A program made the position numbers and the translations under genes. A DNA stretch of 64,000 nucleotides from Prosthecobacter sp. (GTDB lineage: Bacteria > Verrucomicrobiota > Verrucomicrobiia > Verrucomicrobiales > Verrucomicrobiaceae). Shown piece after piece: positions 1 to 8,545 of this stretch (position 1 is its first letter; the number at the start of each line of letters is the position of its first letter). The notes under the pieces are model-generated. The model searched no databases. It had not been told where the DNA came from and saw only the letters and a list, made by a program, of their open reading frames with translations. Location of the stretch: positions 55,880-119,879 of the forward strand of contig NZ_JAGRPF010000103.1 of the NCBI RefSeq assembly GCF_020439865.1, in the 5' to 3' direction.

Positions 1-1
1 C

Positions 2-193
2 GCCGGCTCGCTGAGCCTGAAGGTCGCCGCCATCTTTTCTGCAGGCACCGGCAGCGGCGTGCAACGCGACAACTACTTCCTCTTCAGCCGCTACTTCATC
101 GGCGGCGACGGCATCCTTCCCCGCACCGACCTTGCCTGGGGCATTGCGGGAAAGTTTTTCGACATCGACGAAGAGACCGAGCCTCGAAAGTAG
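2..193 (+). CDS. C-terminal end of an unidentified protein (partial)
   Basis: An open frame enters from the left edge and ends at a TAG at 191-193, leaving 63 codons of a C-terminus. The visible part contains the stretches SLKVAAIFSAGTGSG, RDNYFLFSRYF and GILPRTDLAWGIAGKFFDID, followed by an acidic tail. The frame is open over its full visible length and runs in the same direction as the genes from 544 onward, so I treat it as the end of a real gene. I do not recognise the family, and the N-terminal part with any diagnostic domain lies outside the window. Confidence 0.55.
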   Translation, partial: AGSLSLKVAAIFSAGTGSGVQRDNYFLFSRYFIGGDGILPRTDLAWGIAGKFFDIDEETEPRK

Positions 194-223
194 CGTGTGC
201 CTTCGGAAACAACTCCCGTCAGC

Positions 224-445
224 TCACTCAGGCGGGACTTCGGGGGGCGGTTCCTGCTCTGCTTTTTGAGCGGGCAATTCCACGGTCACACTCAACTCCC
301 AGGCGCGATTTTTGACCGCCCATATCAATGCCGCCAGACACAGGAACCCCAGCAGGGCCAGATGGATCATGCATCCCCTGCGGCAGCCGATTCCCTGAAA
401 CGAATCGAGATAAGTGCGGATATTAGTTCTGTCAGAGTCATGCAT
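224..445 (-). CDS. Possible small membrane protein
   Basis: A 73-residue frame starting with ATG on the minus strand fills the gap between the first partial gene and the gene at 544. It has one clear hydrophobic helix (about residues 27-43, HLALLGFLCLAALIWAV) followed by a short tail ending in the proline/glutamate-rich EQEPPPEVPPE. A second ATG at residue 26 would give a shorter form starting right at the helix. No family is recognised. A single membrane helix with a short soluble tail is typical of real small membrane proteins, but an ORF of this size in GC-rich DNA can be chance, and an overlapping frame exists on the other strand. Confidence 0.35.
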   Translation of the reverse strand: MHDSDRTNIRTYLDSFQGIGCRRGCMIHLALLGFLCLAALIWAVKNRAWELSVTVELPAQKAEQEPPPEVPPE

Positions 446-543
446 GATCAGCGGGCCGGGCCATCTTAAGTTGGACAGCCAGCGATTGTCGTCGATTTTT
501 AGCTTCCTGCCACAGTCTCATCCTCAATCCCACTGATCAGCCA

Positions 544-951
544 ATGCCACGCCGTGCCCAATCCGGAGTCCGCCCCGCCCACTGGCTGGGCCTGATCGCC
601 ATCATCGCCGTCATCGGCGGCGGTGGCTACACCTTGATGAACCGAACCACGGATCCGATGACCGGCGTCACCGAACTCAGCGCCAACGAGTTCATGGAAA
701 ACGCCACGGCCCTGAGCGGGAACGAATACAAGGTCGAAGGCATCGTTGACGACCGGCTGGACAACTGGCGCAGCGCAGACGGCCGTCTTTTCAGCGTGCA
801 GCTCAGCGACGGCTCGGGAAACACCTTTGTCCCCGTGTGGGTGCCGCCGGACTACAAGGGCTCCAATATTCAGCGCGGGCAACGTTACATCCTCAAAGTG
901 CTCGTGTTGGAAACGGGCGTGCTCAAAGTGCTCGAACTCATCAAATCGTAA
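544..951 (+). CDS. Membrane-anchored OB-fold-like hypothetical protein
   Basis: A protein of 135 residues. A basic N-terminus is followed by one membrane helix at about residues 14-31 (WLGLIAIIAVIGGGGYTL), so the rest probably sits in the periplasm. The soluble part runs as alternating beta strands (YKVEGIVDDRL, LFSVQLSDGSG, TFVPVWVP, YILKVLVL), suggestive of a small OB-fold barrel of the CcmE/tRNA_anti kind. That assignment is inference from the pattern; no cytochrome-maturation heme-binding motif is visible. The gene ends 12 bp before the ATG of the exported protein at 964, so the two are probably co-transcribed. Function unknown. Confidence 0.7.
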   Translation: MPRRAQSGVRPAHWLGLIAIIAVIGGGGYTLMNRTTDPMTGVTELSANEFMENATALSGNEYKVEGIVDDRLDNWRSADGRLFSVQLSDGSGNTFVPVWVPPDYKGSNIQRGQRYILKVLVLETGVLKVLELIKS

Positions 952-963
952 TTCCTCTCCACC

Positions 964-2892
964 ATGAAGCGGCTCCTCCTCGTCCTCGTTCTCGCCGGAT
1001 TGTCATCCGCGTCCGCTCAGGTGCTCCCCGGATCTTCGGGCGGAACGGCCGCACCTCCGCCATCCACAGGCTCGTCCTCGTCGGGCTCAGGTGGTGAGAA
1101 AAAAAGTGATGGCCAGTTGCTCGGTGGTCTGCTGCCCGCCGTCGATCCCGGCAGCGAAAACGTCTCCTGGGACGGCAAGCTCTGGAACGTCAGCAACAAC
1201 CGCATGATGCGCTCACGCTTCGAGGTCTATCTTACCACGCCCGAGGCCAACAGTGCCGAGGACCAGGCCTACCGCGATGTGATGGCGCAGATCATGGAGC
1301 TGCTGGCCCCCACGCACAAACCCGCGCCTGAACTTATGAAGGCCTACGCCCTGCTGCCGGAGGCCGGAACGGCCAAAATCGACGGCGGCCTTTGCAACGC
1401 AGTCGCCAACGCAATCTGGGATGTGTGGACCTCGCAGAAGCGCGTGGGCGAACGCAGGCTGGCCAACGAGGAGATGCTCAAACGCCGCAAGCAGCTCGAA
1501 TGGAACGCCGAGATGGGCATGAACAACAGTCAGTTGGCGCCGCCGGGAAGTGGATCAGGTGGCAAAGGCGCCCAGGGACAGCAGCAGGCCAATCAAAACG
1601 CGCAGACAAACAGCGCCGCCGTCGGCCGCACCTCCGGCTACATCAAAGGCATCGCCGAAATTGAAGCCCGCATGAAGATGAACGAGACCGCGATGGGCCT
1701 CTCCGAGATCACCAGCAAGACGCAGTTCCAGGCGCTCATCATCCAGATGTTTCTGCAGCGCCGCTTCGAACATGCCGTCATCGCCTGCCGCTTTTACCCG
1801 CATCTTTTCCGTGACGGCGACAGCGTCCTGCAGCTCGACAAGGACAGTGACGTGCAGAAAGCGCTGGCCAGCAGTTTCGGTGTGCCGCCCACCGTCAGCA
1901 TGATCGACGGCCTCTCGTTGGAAGCCATCCGCACCGTCGATGAAGCGCTCGTTGCTTTCCAACAACTCGTCCTCCGTGGGGATCTCTACAGTGCCAGCAA
2001 CCGTCTCCTCGAAGCCTTCGGTGTCGGCGAATATCTCCCAAGAGTCCGCCGTCTTCCCATGAGCGAAAAGGTCAAGGTGCTCGATTTCGTGCGCGACTCC
2101 AACCAGCTCCTCTCCTTCCTCGAAATGCGCGACTTCGGCGAGGCTGAAAAAGTTGTCGTCCGGCTCCGGACCGCCGCGAAGGACTTTGATTATGCCAAGC
2201 CGCAGGCCGCCATCGAAACGGCGCGAACGATCAGTGAAATGCGACTGCAGGCCGCACGTGCCGCCGCCGTCAAAGGTGATCAGGTCGCCTACGCCTCGGA
2301 GATCAAGGCAGCTGCGGAGATCTGGCCCACCAATCCCAAGCTGCGCGAGCTTTCCAACATGGTCGGTCAGAATTCCGACGTCCAGGCACAGGCGCTCATG
2401 GACTTCGACCGCCTCGTCAGCCAGCGCAACTACCGCCAGATCTACAACGACAAAGCACGCTTTCTCGCCGCGTCGATCAACGATCCTGCGCGTCAGGTGC
2501 AGCTGAGCAAAGTGCTCAACGACATGGGCGAGGTCGAGATGGTCATCCACGGCGCCACCGAAACCGCCCGCAGCAGTCCTGCCCAGGCCTGGGAGATGGT
2601 GGAAAAGAAAGCGCTGCAGTTCCCCGACGATCCCGAGCTCACCCGTCTGCGCGCCGATCTCGGTGTGAAGGCCAGCGACTTCGTCAGCGCCATCGAGCAT
2701 GGCCGCCAGCACGAGGAGAAGAGGCAGATCGGTTCCGCGCTGTCTTGGTATCTGAAAGCACGCCGCATGCATCCGCCGAGCGAATTCGCCCGCGACGGCG
2801 TGAAGCGTCTTGTCGAAGTCGTGAAAAACGGAGACCAACCGCCGGAAGCTGCTCCGGGCTCTGTTGAGACGACTTCGGCAGTGAACAACTGA
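964..2892 (+). CDS. Exported helical-repeat hypothetical protein
   Basis: A protein of 642 residues with a clear signal peptide (MKRLLLVLVLAGLSSASAQ). A Gly/Ser-rich low-complexity segment follows at about residues 22-45 and a second Gln/Asn/Gly-rich linker at about 193-220. From about residue 290 onward it is largely alpha-helical with TPR-like spacing (for example RGDLYSASNRLLEAF, DQVAYASEIKAAAEI, IGSALSWYLKARRM). No catalytic motif is visible. It was probably exported to the periplasm or outer surface, where TPR-like domains act as protein-interaction scaffolds. It lies between the anchored protein at 544 and the FGE-type protein at 2993 in the same orientation. Function not recognised. 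Confidence 0.8.
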   Translation: MKRLLLVLVLAGLSSASAQVLPGSSGGTAAPPPSTGSSSSGSGGEKKSDGQLLGGLLPAVDPGSENVSWDGKLWNVSNNRMMRSRFEVYLTTPEANSAEDQAYRDVMAQIMELLAPTHKPAPELMKAYALLPEAGTAKIDGGLCNAVANAIWDVWTSQKRVGERRLANEEMLKRRKQLEWNAEMGMNNSQLAPPGSGSGGKGAQGQQQANQNAQTNSAAVGRTSGYIKGIAEIEARMKMNETAMGLSEITSKTQFQALIIQMFLQRRFEHAVIACRFYPHLFRDGDSVLQLDKDSDVQKALASSFGVPPTVSMIDGLSLEAIRTVDEALVAFQQLVLRGDLYSASNRLLEAFGVGEYLPRVRRLPMSEKVKVLDFVRDSNQLLSFLEMRDFGEAEKVVVRLRTAAKDFDYAKPQAAIETARTISEMRLQAARAAAVKGDQVAYASEIKAAAEIWPTNPKLRELSNMVGQNSDVQAQALMDFDRLVSQRNYRQIYNDKARFLAASINDPARQVQLSKVLNDMGEVEMVIHGATETARSSPAQAWEMVEKKALQFPDDPELTRLRADLGVKASDFVSAIEHGRQHEEKRQIGSALSWYLKARRMHPPSEFARDGVKRLVEVVKNGDQPPEAAPGSVETTSAVNN

Positions 2893-2992
2893 GCCACTTC
2901 GTGCTTCGCACGAATTTTCTCCGAGGAGGGTGATTTGCATCGCCCTTCTCATGCGCCACATTCGGGAGTCCTCACCCTTTACCGCTCCACGC

Positions 2993-4432
2993 ATGAGAAC
3001 GTTGCTCGCACTCCTCGCCCTAGCCTCAGCGCAGGCTCAGACACCCGCCCTGCAGCTCGATCTCGGCGGAGGCGTCCAGATGGAAATGATCCTCGTTCAG
3101 CCCGGCAGCTTCACCCAAGGATCTCCCGCCGGTGAATCCGGACGCGAACCCGATGAAGGACCGCAGCGCCGCGTCACCATCACAAAGCCGTTTTACATGG
3201 CGAAGTTTCCTGTCACACGGGCCCAGTTCGCGCGCTTCGCTGAAAGCACCCGCTTCCGCACCGAGGCGGAGGTGGGACAGTCGGGCGGTTTCGGTGTTGT
3301 CGACGGCCGGCTCGTACAACAAAAGCAGTTCAACTGGCGCAATCCCGGTTTCGAGCAGGCCGACGATCATCCCGTCGTCATCGTTTCCGCCATCGATGCC
3401 GCGGCATTCTGCAAATGGCTCAGCACCAAGTCCGGCCGCCTCTGCGAACTGCCCACCGAAGCACAGTGGGAGTTCGTTTGCCGCGCCGGCACTTCCCTAG
3501 CGCGTTACGCTGAGCCGGTCGATGATGTCGCCTGGCATCGGGGCAACGGCTTGTCTCAAACACATCCCGTCGGTGAAAAGAAAGCAAACGCCTGGGGCTT
3601 CCACGACTTCTACGGTCCTGTCTGGCAGTGGTGCCGTGACTGGTATGCCCCCTACCCGTCCGGTGCCGCCACGGATCCGCTGCAGACCAATCCCAACCTC
3701 TCGGACAAACCCCGCCAGGTGCTTCGCGGCGGTTCCGTGCTCAGCGATGTCTCGCACTCCCGCTCCGCCGAACGCTATCGCAACGACGCCCGCAGCCGCA
3801 ACGCCGACAACGGATTCCGCATCATCTGCTCCGTTGCGCAGCGGCCCGTGGCTTCGCCTCCGCAGGTGAAGCCACAGCCTGCGCCTCCGCCTCTGCCTAC
3901 GAACTCGCACGTCGAGTTTCATCCTCCGGAGACCCATGGCGGCGGCAGTTTCTTCAGCTGGCTGTTCCGGCTCGCCATTCCGTTGTTCATTGGATTCATG
4001 ATCCTGCGCAGGGTGCTGTCCTCCTTCGTCAGTTCCCAACCCAAGGCTCCGGTCTCGCACGGAATGACAGGCACGCAGGCGGCTGCGATGCTCTCATCCA
4101 CCCCCCCGCCTCTGGCGCATCGTTTTGCCTTCAACATGACGAACGACGGTTTCTACATCACCGGGCCCGCCGAAGCTGTCGGTTCGATGCTTCGCTACGA
4201 ATGCATGGTGGCGGGACGAACGATCGCCGATGAAATCGCGTTCACGCCCGGCCCGCAGGGCCAGTTCATCTTCACCGGCCAAAAGCCCACGAGCCTGCGT
4301 GTGCAGACCACCGGCGGCGCAGCGGGTACAGAGAGCACCGTGATCTCCCACGGATCGGATGATGACGACGACTTCCATCGTCGCAGTTTCAGCTCTTCGA
4401 GCAGTTCTTCGCGTTATCCGTCCGCCTACTGA
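2993..4432 (+). CDS. Exported FGE-sulfatase-domain (SUMF1/DUF323-type) protein with C-terminal membrane segment
   Basis: A protein of 479 residues. I chose the ATG at 2993 because it opens a good signal peptide (MRTLLALLALASAQAQ); the frame is open to 2930 but upstream residues are not signal-like. The FGE-sulfatase fold spans about residues 25-295, with MEMILVQPGSFTQGS, YMAKFPVTRAQFARF, LCELPTEAQWEFVCRAGT, GPVWQWCRDWY and RQVLRGGSV. The Cys-x4-Cys pair that true formylglycine-generating enzymes use after LRGGS is absent (VLSDVSHSRSAER), so sulfatase activation is unlikely; a binding or other DUF323-type role fits better. After a proline-rich linker there is a membrane helix at about residues 329-350, a further domain, and an Asp/Ser-rich tail. 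It ends 2 bp before the glycosyltransferase start, implying coupling. Confidence 0.85.
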   Translation: MRTLLALLALASAQAQTPALQLDLGGGVQMEMILVQPGSFTQGSPAGESGREPDEGPQRRVTITKPFYMAKFPVTRAQFARFAESTRFRTEAEVGQSGGFGVVDGRLVQQKQFNWRNPGFEQADDHPVVIVSAIDAAAFCKWLSTKSGRLCELPTEAQWEFVCRAGTSLARYAEPVDDVAWHRGNGLSQTHPVGEKKANAWGFHDFYGPVWQWCRDWYAPYPSGAATDPLQTNPNLSDKPRQVLRGGSVLSDVSHSRSAERYRNDARSRNADNGFRIICSVAQRPVASPPQVKPQPAPPPLPTNSHVEFHPPETHGGGSFFSWLFRLAIPLFIGFMILRRVLSSFVSSQPKAPVSHGMTGTQAAAMLSSTPPPLAHRFAFNMTNDGFYITGPAEAVGSMLRYECMVAGRTIADEIAFTPGPQGQFIFTGQKPTSLRVQTTGGAAGTESTVISHGSDDDDDFHRRSFSSSSSSSRYPSAY

Positions 4433-4434
4433 GC

Positions 4435-6993
4435 ATGGACGGTCCCGTATGGATCATCACTGGTGAAAAACAGCCGCCCTGGCTGCTTCAACGCACTCAA
4501 CGCGTCTTTCCACAGGGTCAGGTGGCTTCGTTGAATTCGATGTGCGCCGGTTGGTGGATCACATCCGGCTCCTGGAAGCCAAGGGAAGGCGGATTCATCC
4601 CGGAGATTGACGAACCGCTCGTTCTCATCGGAGCGACGCTCGAATCAAATCGCCCACTCCAAGATTGGAGTGATGTTTTGCAGATCAACGGCGGGCTGTT
4701 CCGCGATGAAGACACACTCCCCACGATACACAGTCTGTGGCTGAACGAGCACGCCGCGCGCAATCTTGAGGCCGCATCACTCAACAACATCGTCGAAACG
4801 GCATTGCAGCGCGGATGGCGTGTGATCCGTCATTCGTGTCTGGATGTCGGATTCGACACCCGCCCGCGTCTGCTGCAGGTCATCACCAGCCTGCAACGCG
4901 GTGGCGCTGAACGGCTGGTGCTGGATCTTCACCAGGAACTCCCGCGACATCGTCTCAGTTCGCGTCTGCTGACACTCGGATCGCCGACGCGAGGACCGTT
5001 CCCCGCCCCTGCCGATGTCATTCAACTGCGACTGCCACCCGATCCATCCGTACGCGCCACAGAGATCACGCGCGTGGCACGCCATGTCGGTGCGGACGCG
5101 GTGCATGCACATCTCGTCGATGGCGAGACGCTTTCACAACTGAACCCAGCGCTGCCACTGATGGTGACGTTTCACAACCAGCAGCAAAGCTGGCCGGAAG
5201 CCATCGAACGGCTGCACGAAGCGCCAGCTGCACTGCTGATCGGCTGTTCAAAGGTGGTGACACAAGAAATCGAGCGCTGCTTTCCACAGCATTGGACACG
5301 GACGATTTGGAACGGAATCAACATTCCGAAACGCATCCGAAATCACGAACAAGAAACCGGAGCCTTGACGCTCGTCGCCATTGCGAATCCGCGTCCGCAG
5401 AAACGTCTGCCCCTGCTGATCGACGTTCTCGCTCAATTGCCCGGTGCAAAGCTCAAGATCGCCGGCGAGCCCTCAAGCATCCATCCGGATGCGCAGGAGG
5501 AAGTGCGCCTTTGTCATGAGAAAGTTGCCGCGCACGGTCTTCAAGAACGCGTGGAATGGCTCGGAGCCGTCAAAGACGTCACCGCGTTGCTTGCCCAGGC
5601 CGATGTGTTTGTTTCGACAAGCGCTCATGAAGGATTGAGCCTCGCGCAACTCGAAGCATTGGCGGCAGGCGTTCCCGTGATTGCCACGGATGTCGGAGGC
5701 GCATCTGAAATCGCTGCACGTCATCCAGGAGTGATGACTCTGGTGTCCGTGGACGCGAAACCATCCGAGTTTGCCGCCGCCATCCGCAAAATGGCCGGCA
5801 AACGCAACGACAGCACGCTGGCGACGGATTTCACCACTCGCGTGATGACCGAGCGCCACGCATGGCTGCTGCAATCGCTTCTTTGCCGTCCCACGAAGCC
5901 AAAGAGCGGCCTGCTTTTGGTGACGAACAACTTTTCCACCGGCGGCGCCCAAAGCAGCGCCCGACGCCTCCTCATCAAACTCCATGAGACGGGGGAAAAA
6001 GTGCGCGCCGTCGTTCTTCAGGAGAGCCCGCACGATCCCACTCCAGGCAGAACCGCTTTGATCGAAGCCGGTGTAACGGTCATGGCATTGGAACCCGGTG
6101 AGGCCATGCGTGCGTTGCGTTCGCTGCTCGAAAGCATCGCCCACGATCCGCCGGAAACCGTGCTGTTCTGGAATGTGATTCCTGAATACAAACTTCTGCT
6201 CGCCGATGCTCTGCATAACACACGCATCTTTGATGTGAGCCCGGGAGAAATGCTGTTCGCTTCTCTCGAACGCTATTTCACCAGTCCAAGACCTGGATTG
6301 CCGCTCATGGACGCCCGATCGTATGGACAGCGTCTCGCAGGAGTGATCGTGAAGCACGAGAGTGAGGTCGAAATCGCGGAACAGGTGTTTCAGCTCCCCG
6401 TGAGCCTGATTCCTAACGGGGTAATCCCACGTGAACCGAAGCCGGAAGCTGCCGAGGCGAAATGGGTGATCGGCACCGCTGCGCGAATTCATCCACACAA
6501 ACGGTTGGAGGATTTGATCGCCGCTTTTCGACTCGTGAATGCAAAGCAACCGAAGGCACGCTTGCGCATTGCCGGAGCACCCGACGCGGATCAGGATGAT
6601 TACGCAAAATCGCTGATGCAAAGCACGAACGGTCTTCCGGTCGAGTGGTGCGGTGAAACCAGTAACCTCACAGCATTTCACGACAGCCTCAGCGTGTTTG
6701 CGATGATCTCAGAACCTGCAGGGTGCCCAAACGCTTCCCTCGAAGCGATGGCATCGAGCCTTCCGGTGATCGCAACCGATGTGGGCGGAACACGGCAGCA
6801 GATCGAGGATGGCGTAGCCGGATTCCTGACAGCTCCACGTGACGTGGAAGCAATGGCAGCAGCGTTGATGAGGCTGCTGAATGACGACCATCTGCGCTCT
6901 CGCATGCGCGCGGCGTCACTTGAGAGCGTAAAGAAGCATTTCAGCCTCGATTTGATGGCGACGTCTTATCGAAGCGTGTGCCTGGGCCGCTGA
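4435..6993 (+). CDS. Tandem GT4-family glycosyltransferase (two GT-B domains)
   Basis: A protein of 852 residues built from three parts. Residues 1 to about 140 are an unassigned N-terminal domain. The first GT4 unit begins at about residue 142 (LLQVITSLQRGGAERLVLDL) and has a C-terminal signature EGLSLAQLEALAAGVPVIATD. The second begins at about residue 491 (LLLVTNNFSTGGAQSSARRLL), ends with the matching signature SLEAMASSLPVIATDVGG, and carries the IHPHKRLEDLI sugar-nucleotide-side motif. Both keep the GGA donor-site loop and the C-terminal E-x7-E region, so both may be active. No signal peptide, so probably cytoplasmic, acting in polysaccharide or surface-glycan assembly. The start lies 2 bp after the preceding stop; downstream genes converge on it. 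Confidence 0.9.
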   Translation: MDGPVWIITGEKQPPWLLQRTQRVFPQGQVASLNSMCAGWWITSGSWKPREGGFIPEIDEPLVLIGATLESNRPLQDWSDVLQINGGLFRDEDTLPTIHSLWLNEHAARNLEAASLNNIVETALQRGWRVIRHSCLDVGFDTRPRLLQVITSLQRGGAERLVLDLHQELPRHRLSSRLLTLGSPTRGPFPAPADVIQLRLPPDPSVRATEITRVARHVGADAVHAHLVDGETLSQLNPALPLMVTFHNQQQSWPEAIERLHEAPAALLIGCSKVVTQEIERCFPQHWTRTIWNGINIPKRIRNHEQETGALTLVAIANPRPQKRLPLLIDVLAQLPGAKLKIAGEPSSIHPDAQEEVRLCHEKVAAHGLQERVEWLGAVKDVTALLAQADVFVSTSAHEGLSLAQLEALAAGVPVIATDVGGASEIAARHPGVMTLVSVDAKPSEFAAAIRKMAGKRNDSTLATDFTTRVMTERHAWLLQSLLCRPTKPKSGLLLVTNNFSTGGAQSSARRLLIKLHETGEKVRAVVLQESPHDPTPGRTALIEAGVTVMALEPGEAMRALRSLLESIAHDPPETVLFWNVIPEYKLLLADALHNTRIFDVSPGEMLFASLERYFTSPRPGLPLMDARSYGQRLAGVIVKHESEVEIAEQVFQLPVSLIPNGVIPREPKPEAAEAKWVIGTAARIHPHKRLEDLIAAFRLVNAKQPKARLRIAGAPDADQDDYAKSLMQSTNGLPVEWCGETSNLTAFHDSLSVFAMISEPAGCPNASLEAMASSLPVIATDVGGTRQQIEDGVAGFLTAPRDVEAMAAALMRLLNDDHLRSRMRAASLESVKKHFSLDLMATSYRSVCLGR

Positions 6994-6995
6994 AG

Positions 6996-7733
6996 TCAGC
7001 GATACTTCGACAGGCCTTCGAGATACTGCTGCGCGAGCTCGGTTTGAGGCTTCGTGAAGAACTGCGCGGCCGATGACGACTCCTGAACCTTGCCTGCGGC
7101 GAGAAAGACCACCCAGTCGGCGACCTTGCGGGCAAAGCTGATTTCGTGCGTGGCGAGAATGATGCTCTGGCCGGCTTCGGCGAGCTCGCGAATGACGTCG
7201 AGCACCTCGCCGGTCATGACGGGGTCAAGAGCAGAAGTGGGCTCGTCGAGCAGGAGCAAGCGAGGCTTCGGCGCGAGTGCGCGAGCGATGGCAGCACGCT
7301 GCTGCTGGCCGCCCGAAAGCTGACTGGGGCGTTTGTGCTCGTGGCTCTCCAAACCGAGGCGATGAAGAAGCTCAAGAGCGCGCTGCGCGGCCTCCGACTC
7401 GGACATTCCGTGAACTTCCTTCAGCGGTAGCGTGATGTTTTGCAGAGCGGTCAGATGAGGAAAGAGGTTGTATCCCTGAAACACAAAACCGTTTCCACGC
7501 CGCTCCGTCAGAGCACCGTCTTCATCGTGAGGCAGCGTGCGAGCATCGATGCTCACATGACCTTCATCCGGCACGAGCAGACAGCCGAGCACACGCAGCA
7601 ATGTGGACTTTCCACCGCCCGAAGGTCCCAGCAGTGCGATCACCCGCGCGGAGTCTCCCGTGGCAAAGGAGGCGCCATCCAGCGCCGCATGCGCCCCGTA
7701 GCGCTTTGTCACGGCATGCGTTTCAAGTTTCAT
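6996..7733 (-). CDS. Polar amino-acid ABC transporter, ATP-binding protein
   Basis: A 245-residue ABC ATPase of the GlnQ/HisP type. Motifs in order are Walker A GPSGGGKST (about residue 36), Q-loop region FVFQGYNLFPHLTALQNI, signature LSGGQQQR, Walker B LLLLDEPTSALDP and the switch histidine in LATHE. The NLFPHLTALQN stretch and the ALDP after Walker B are typical of the polar amino-acid uptake group. It energises import of an amino acid or small polar solute at the inner membrane. Its start overlaps the end of the permease gene (7723-7733), so the two are translationally coupled. No periplasmic binding protein gene is adjacent. The substrate cannot be read from the sequence. Confidence 0.93.
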   Translation of the reverse strand: MKLETHAVTKRYGAHAALDGASFATGDSARVIALLGPSGGGKSTLLRVLGCLLVPDEGHVSIDARTLPHDEDGALTERRGNGFVFQGYNLFPHLTALQNITLPLKEVHGMSESEAAQRALELLHRLGLESHEHKRPSQLSGGQQQRAAIARALAPKPRLLLLDEPTSALDPVMTGEVLDVIRELAEAGQSIILATHEISFARKVADWVVFLAAGKVQESSSAAQFFTKPQTELAQQYLEGLSKYR

Positions 7734-8490
7734 ACGCGAACCTCCCTTCGAGACGACGTGCGAGATGCGAAAGCGGCAGCGTAACCACGAGATACGCCAG
7801 CGCGAGCGGCACGTAGCCCTCCAGCGCCGTGTAGCTGGCGGAGTTCATGATCTTGACCTTCTGCACGAGTTCTTCGATGCCGATGACCGAAAGCAATGAC
7901 GAATCTTTGAGCAACGAAACCAACTGGCCGGTGGTTCCAGGCAATGCACGACGAAGCGCCTGAGGAATGATGACGAAGCGATAGGTCTGCTGCCTGTCGA
8001 ATCCGACGGCACGCGCGGCCTCAAGCTGCGATGCTCCGATGCTTTCCACCGCACCTCGAAAAATCTCCGCGAGATACGCGGCGTGAAACGCGCCGAGCAG
8101 CAGCAGGCCAACCAGCAGCGGCATGTCGATACGAAGGGCGTTGGCGACGATGTAGTAGCCGACGAGCAACTGAACCAGCAGCGGTGAACCACGAACGATC
8201 TCGACGACCGCGCCGCTGAACATCCGCACCGGTTCCCAACGTGCGCGTCTGCCCAGCATGAGCACAAAGCCGAAGAGCACACTCATAAGCATGGCGGCGA
8301 GCGAAATGCCCAGCGTGGTGAGCCAGCCGATTCCGAACTGCTGGCGATATTTCCATACGCCGGACCAGTTCCAGCGGTAGTGCACGGACGCAAACAGCGC
8401 ATACGCCGCCGCCGAAACGAGCACCAGAAGCATCAGCGCGTAAAACGCACGACGGAGCGTGGACGGAGTGCTGGCGGATGCGACTGACAA
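7723..8490 (-). CDS. Polar amino-acid ABC transporter, permease protein
   Basis: A 255-residue inner-membrane permease of the HisM/GlnP family with about five to six membrane helices. The EAA loop that contacts the ATPase is visible as SQLEAARAVGFDRQQTYRFVIIPQALRRALPG, broken here into EAARAVGFDRQQTYRFV and IIPQALRRALPG. Typical family stretches EIVRGSPLLVQLLV and LLKDSSLLSVIGIEEL are also present. It forms the translocation path for the importer whose ATPase is encoded immediately downstream with overlap. The next upstream gene on this strand is a cell-wall amidase 56 bp away, not a solute-binding protein, so the binding protein must be encoded elsewhere. Confidence 0.93.
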   Translation of the reverse strand: MSVASASTPSTLRRAFYALMLLVLVSAAAYALFASVHYRWNWSGVWKYRQQFGIGWLTTLGISLAAMLMSVLFGFVLMLGRRARWEPVRMFSGAVVEIVRGSPLLVQLLVGYYIVANALRIDMPLLVGLLLLGAFHAAYLAEIFRGAVESIGASQLEAARAVGFDRQQTYRFVIIPQALRRALPGTTGQLVSLLKDSSLLSVIGIEELVQKVKIMNSASYTALEGYVPLALAYLVVTLPLSHLARRLEGRFAYET

Positions 8491-8545
8491 AATCTGGCGA
8501 TGATTTACGCCCGAAAGCAGCTCTTTGCCCGGATGTTTTTCATTC

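Noticed and set aside
1555..2994. Open frame of 479 codons on the minus strand
   Set aside because: Antisense to the exported helical-repeat protein, which has a signal peptide and good spacing to neighbours; shadow.
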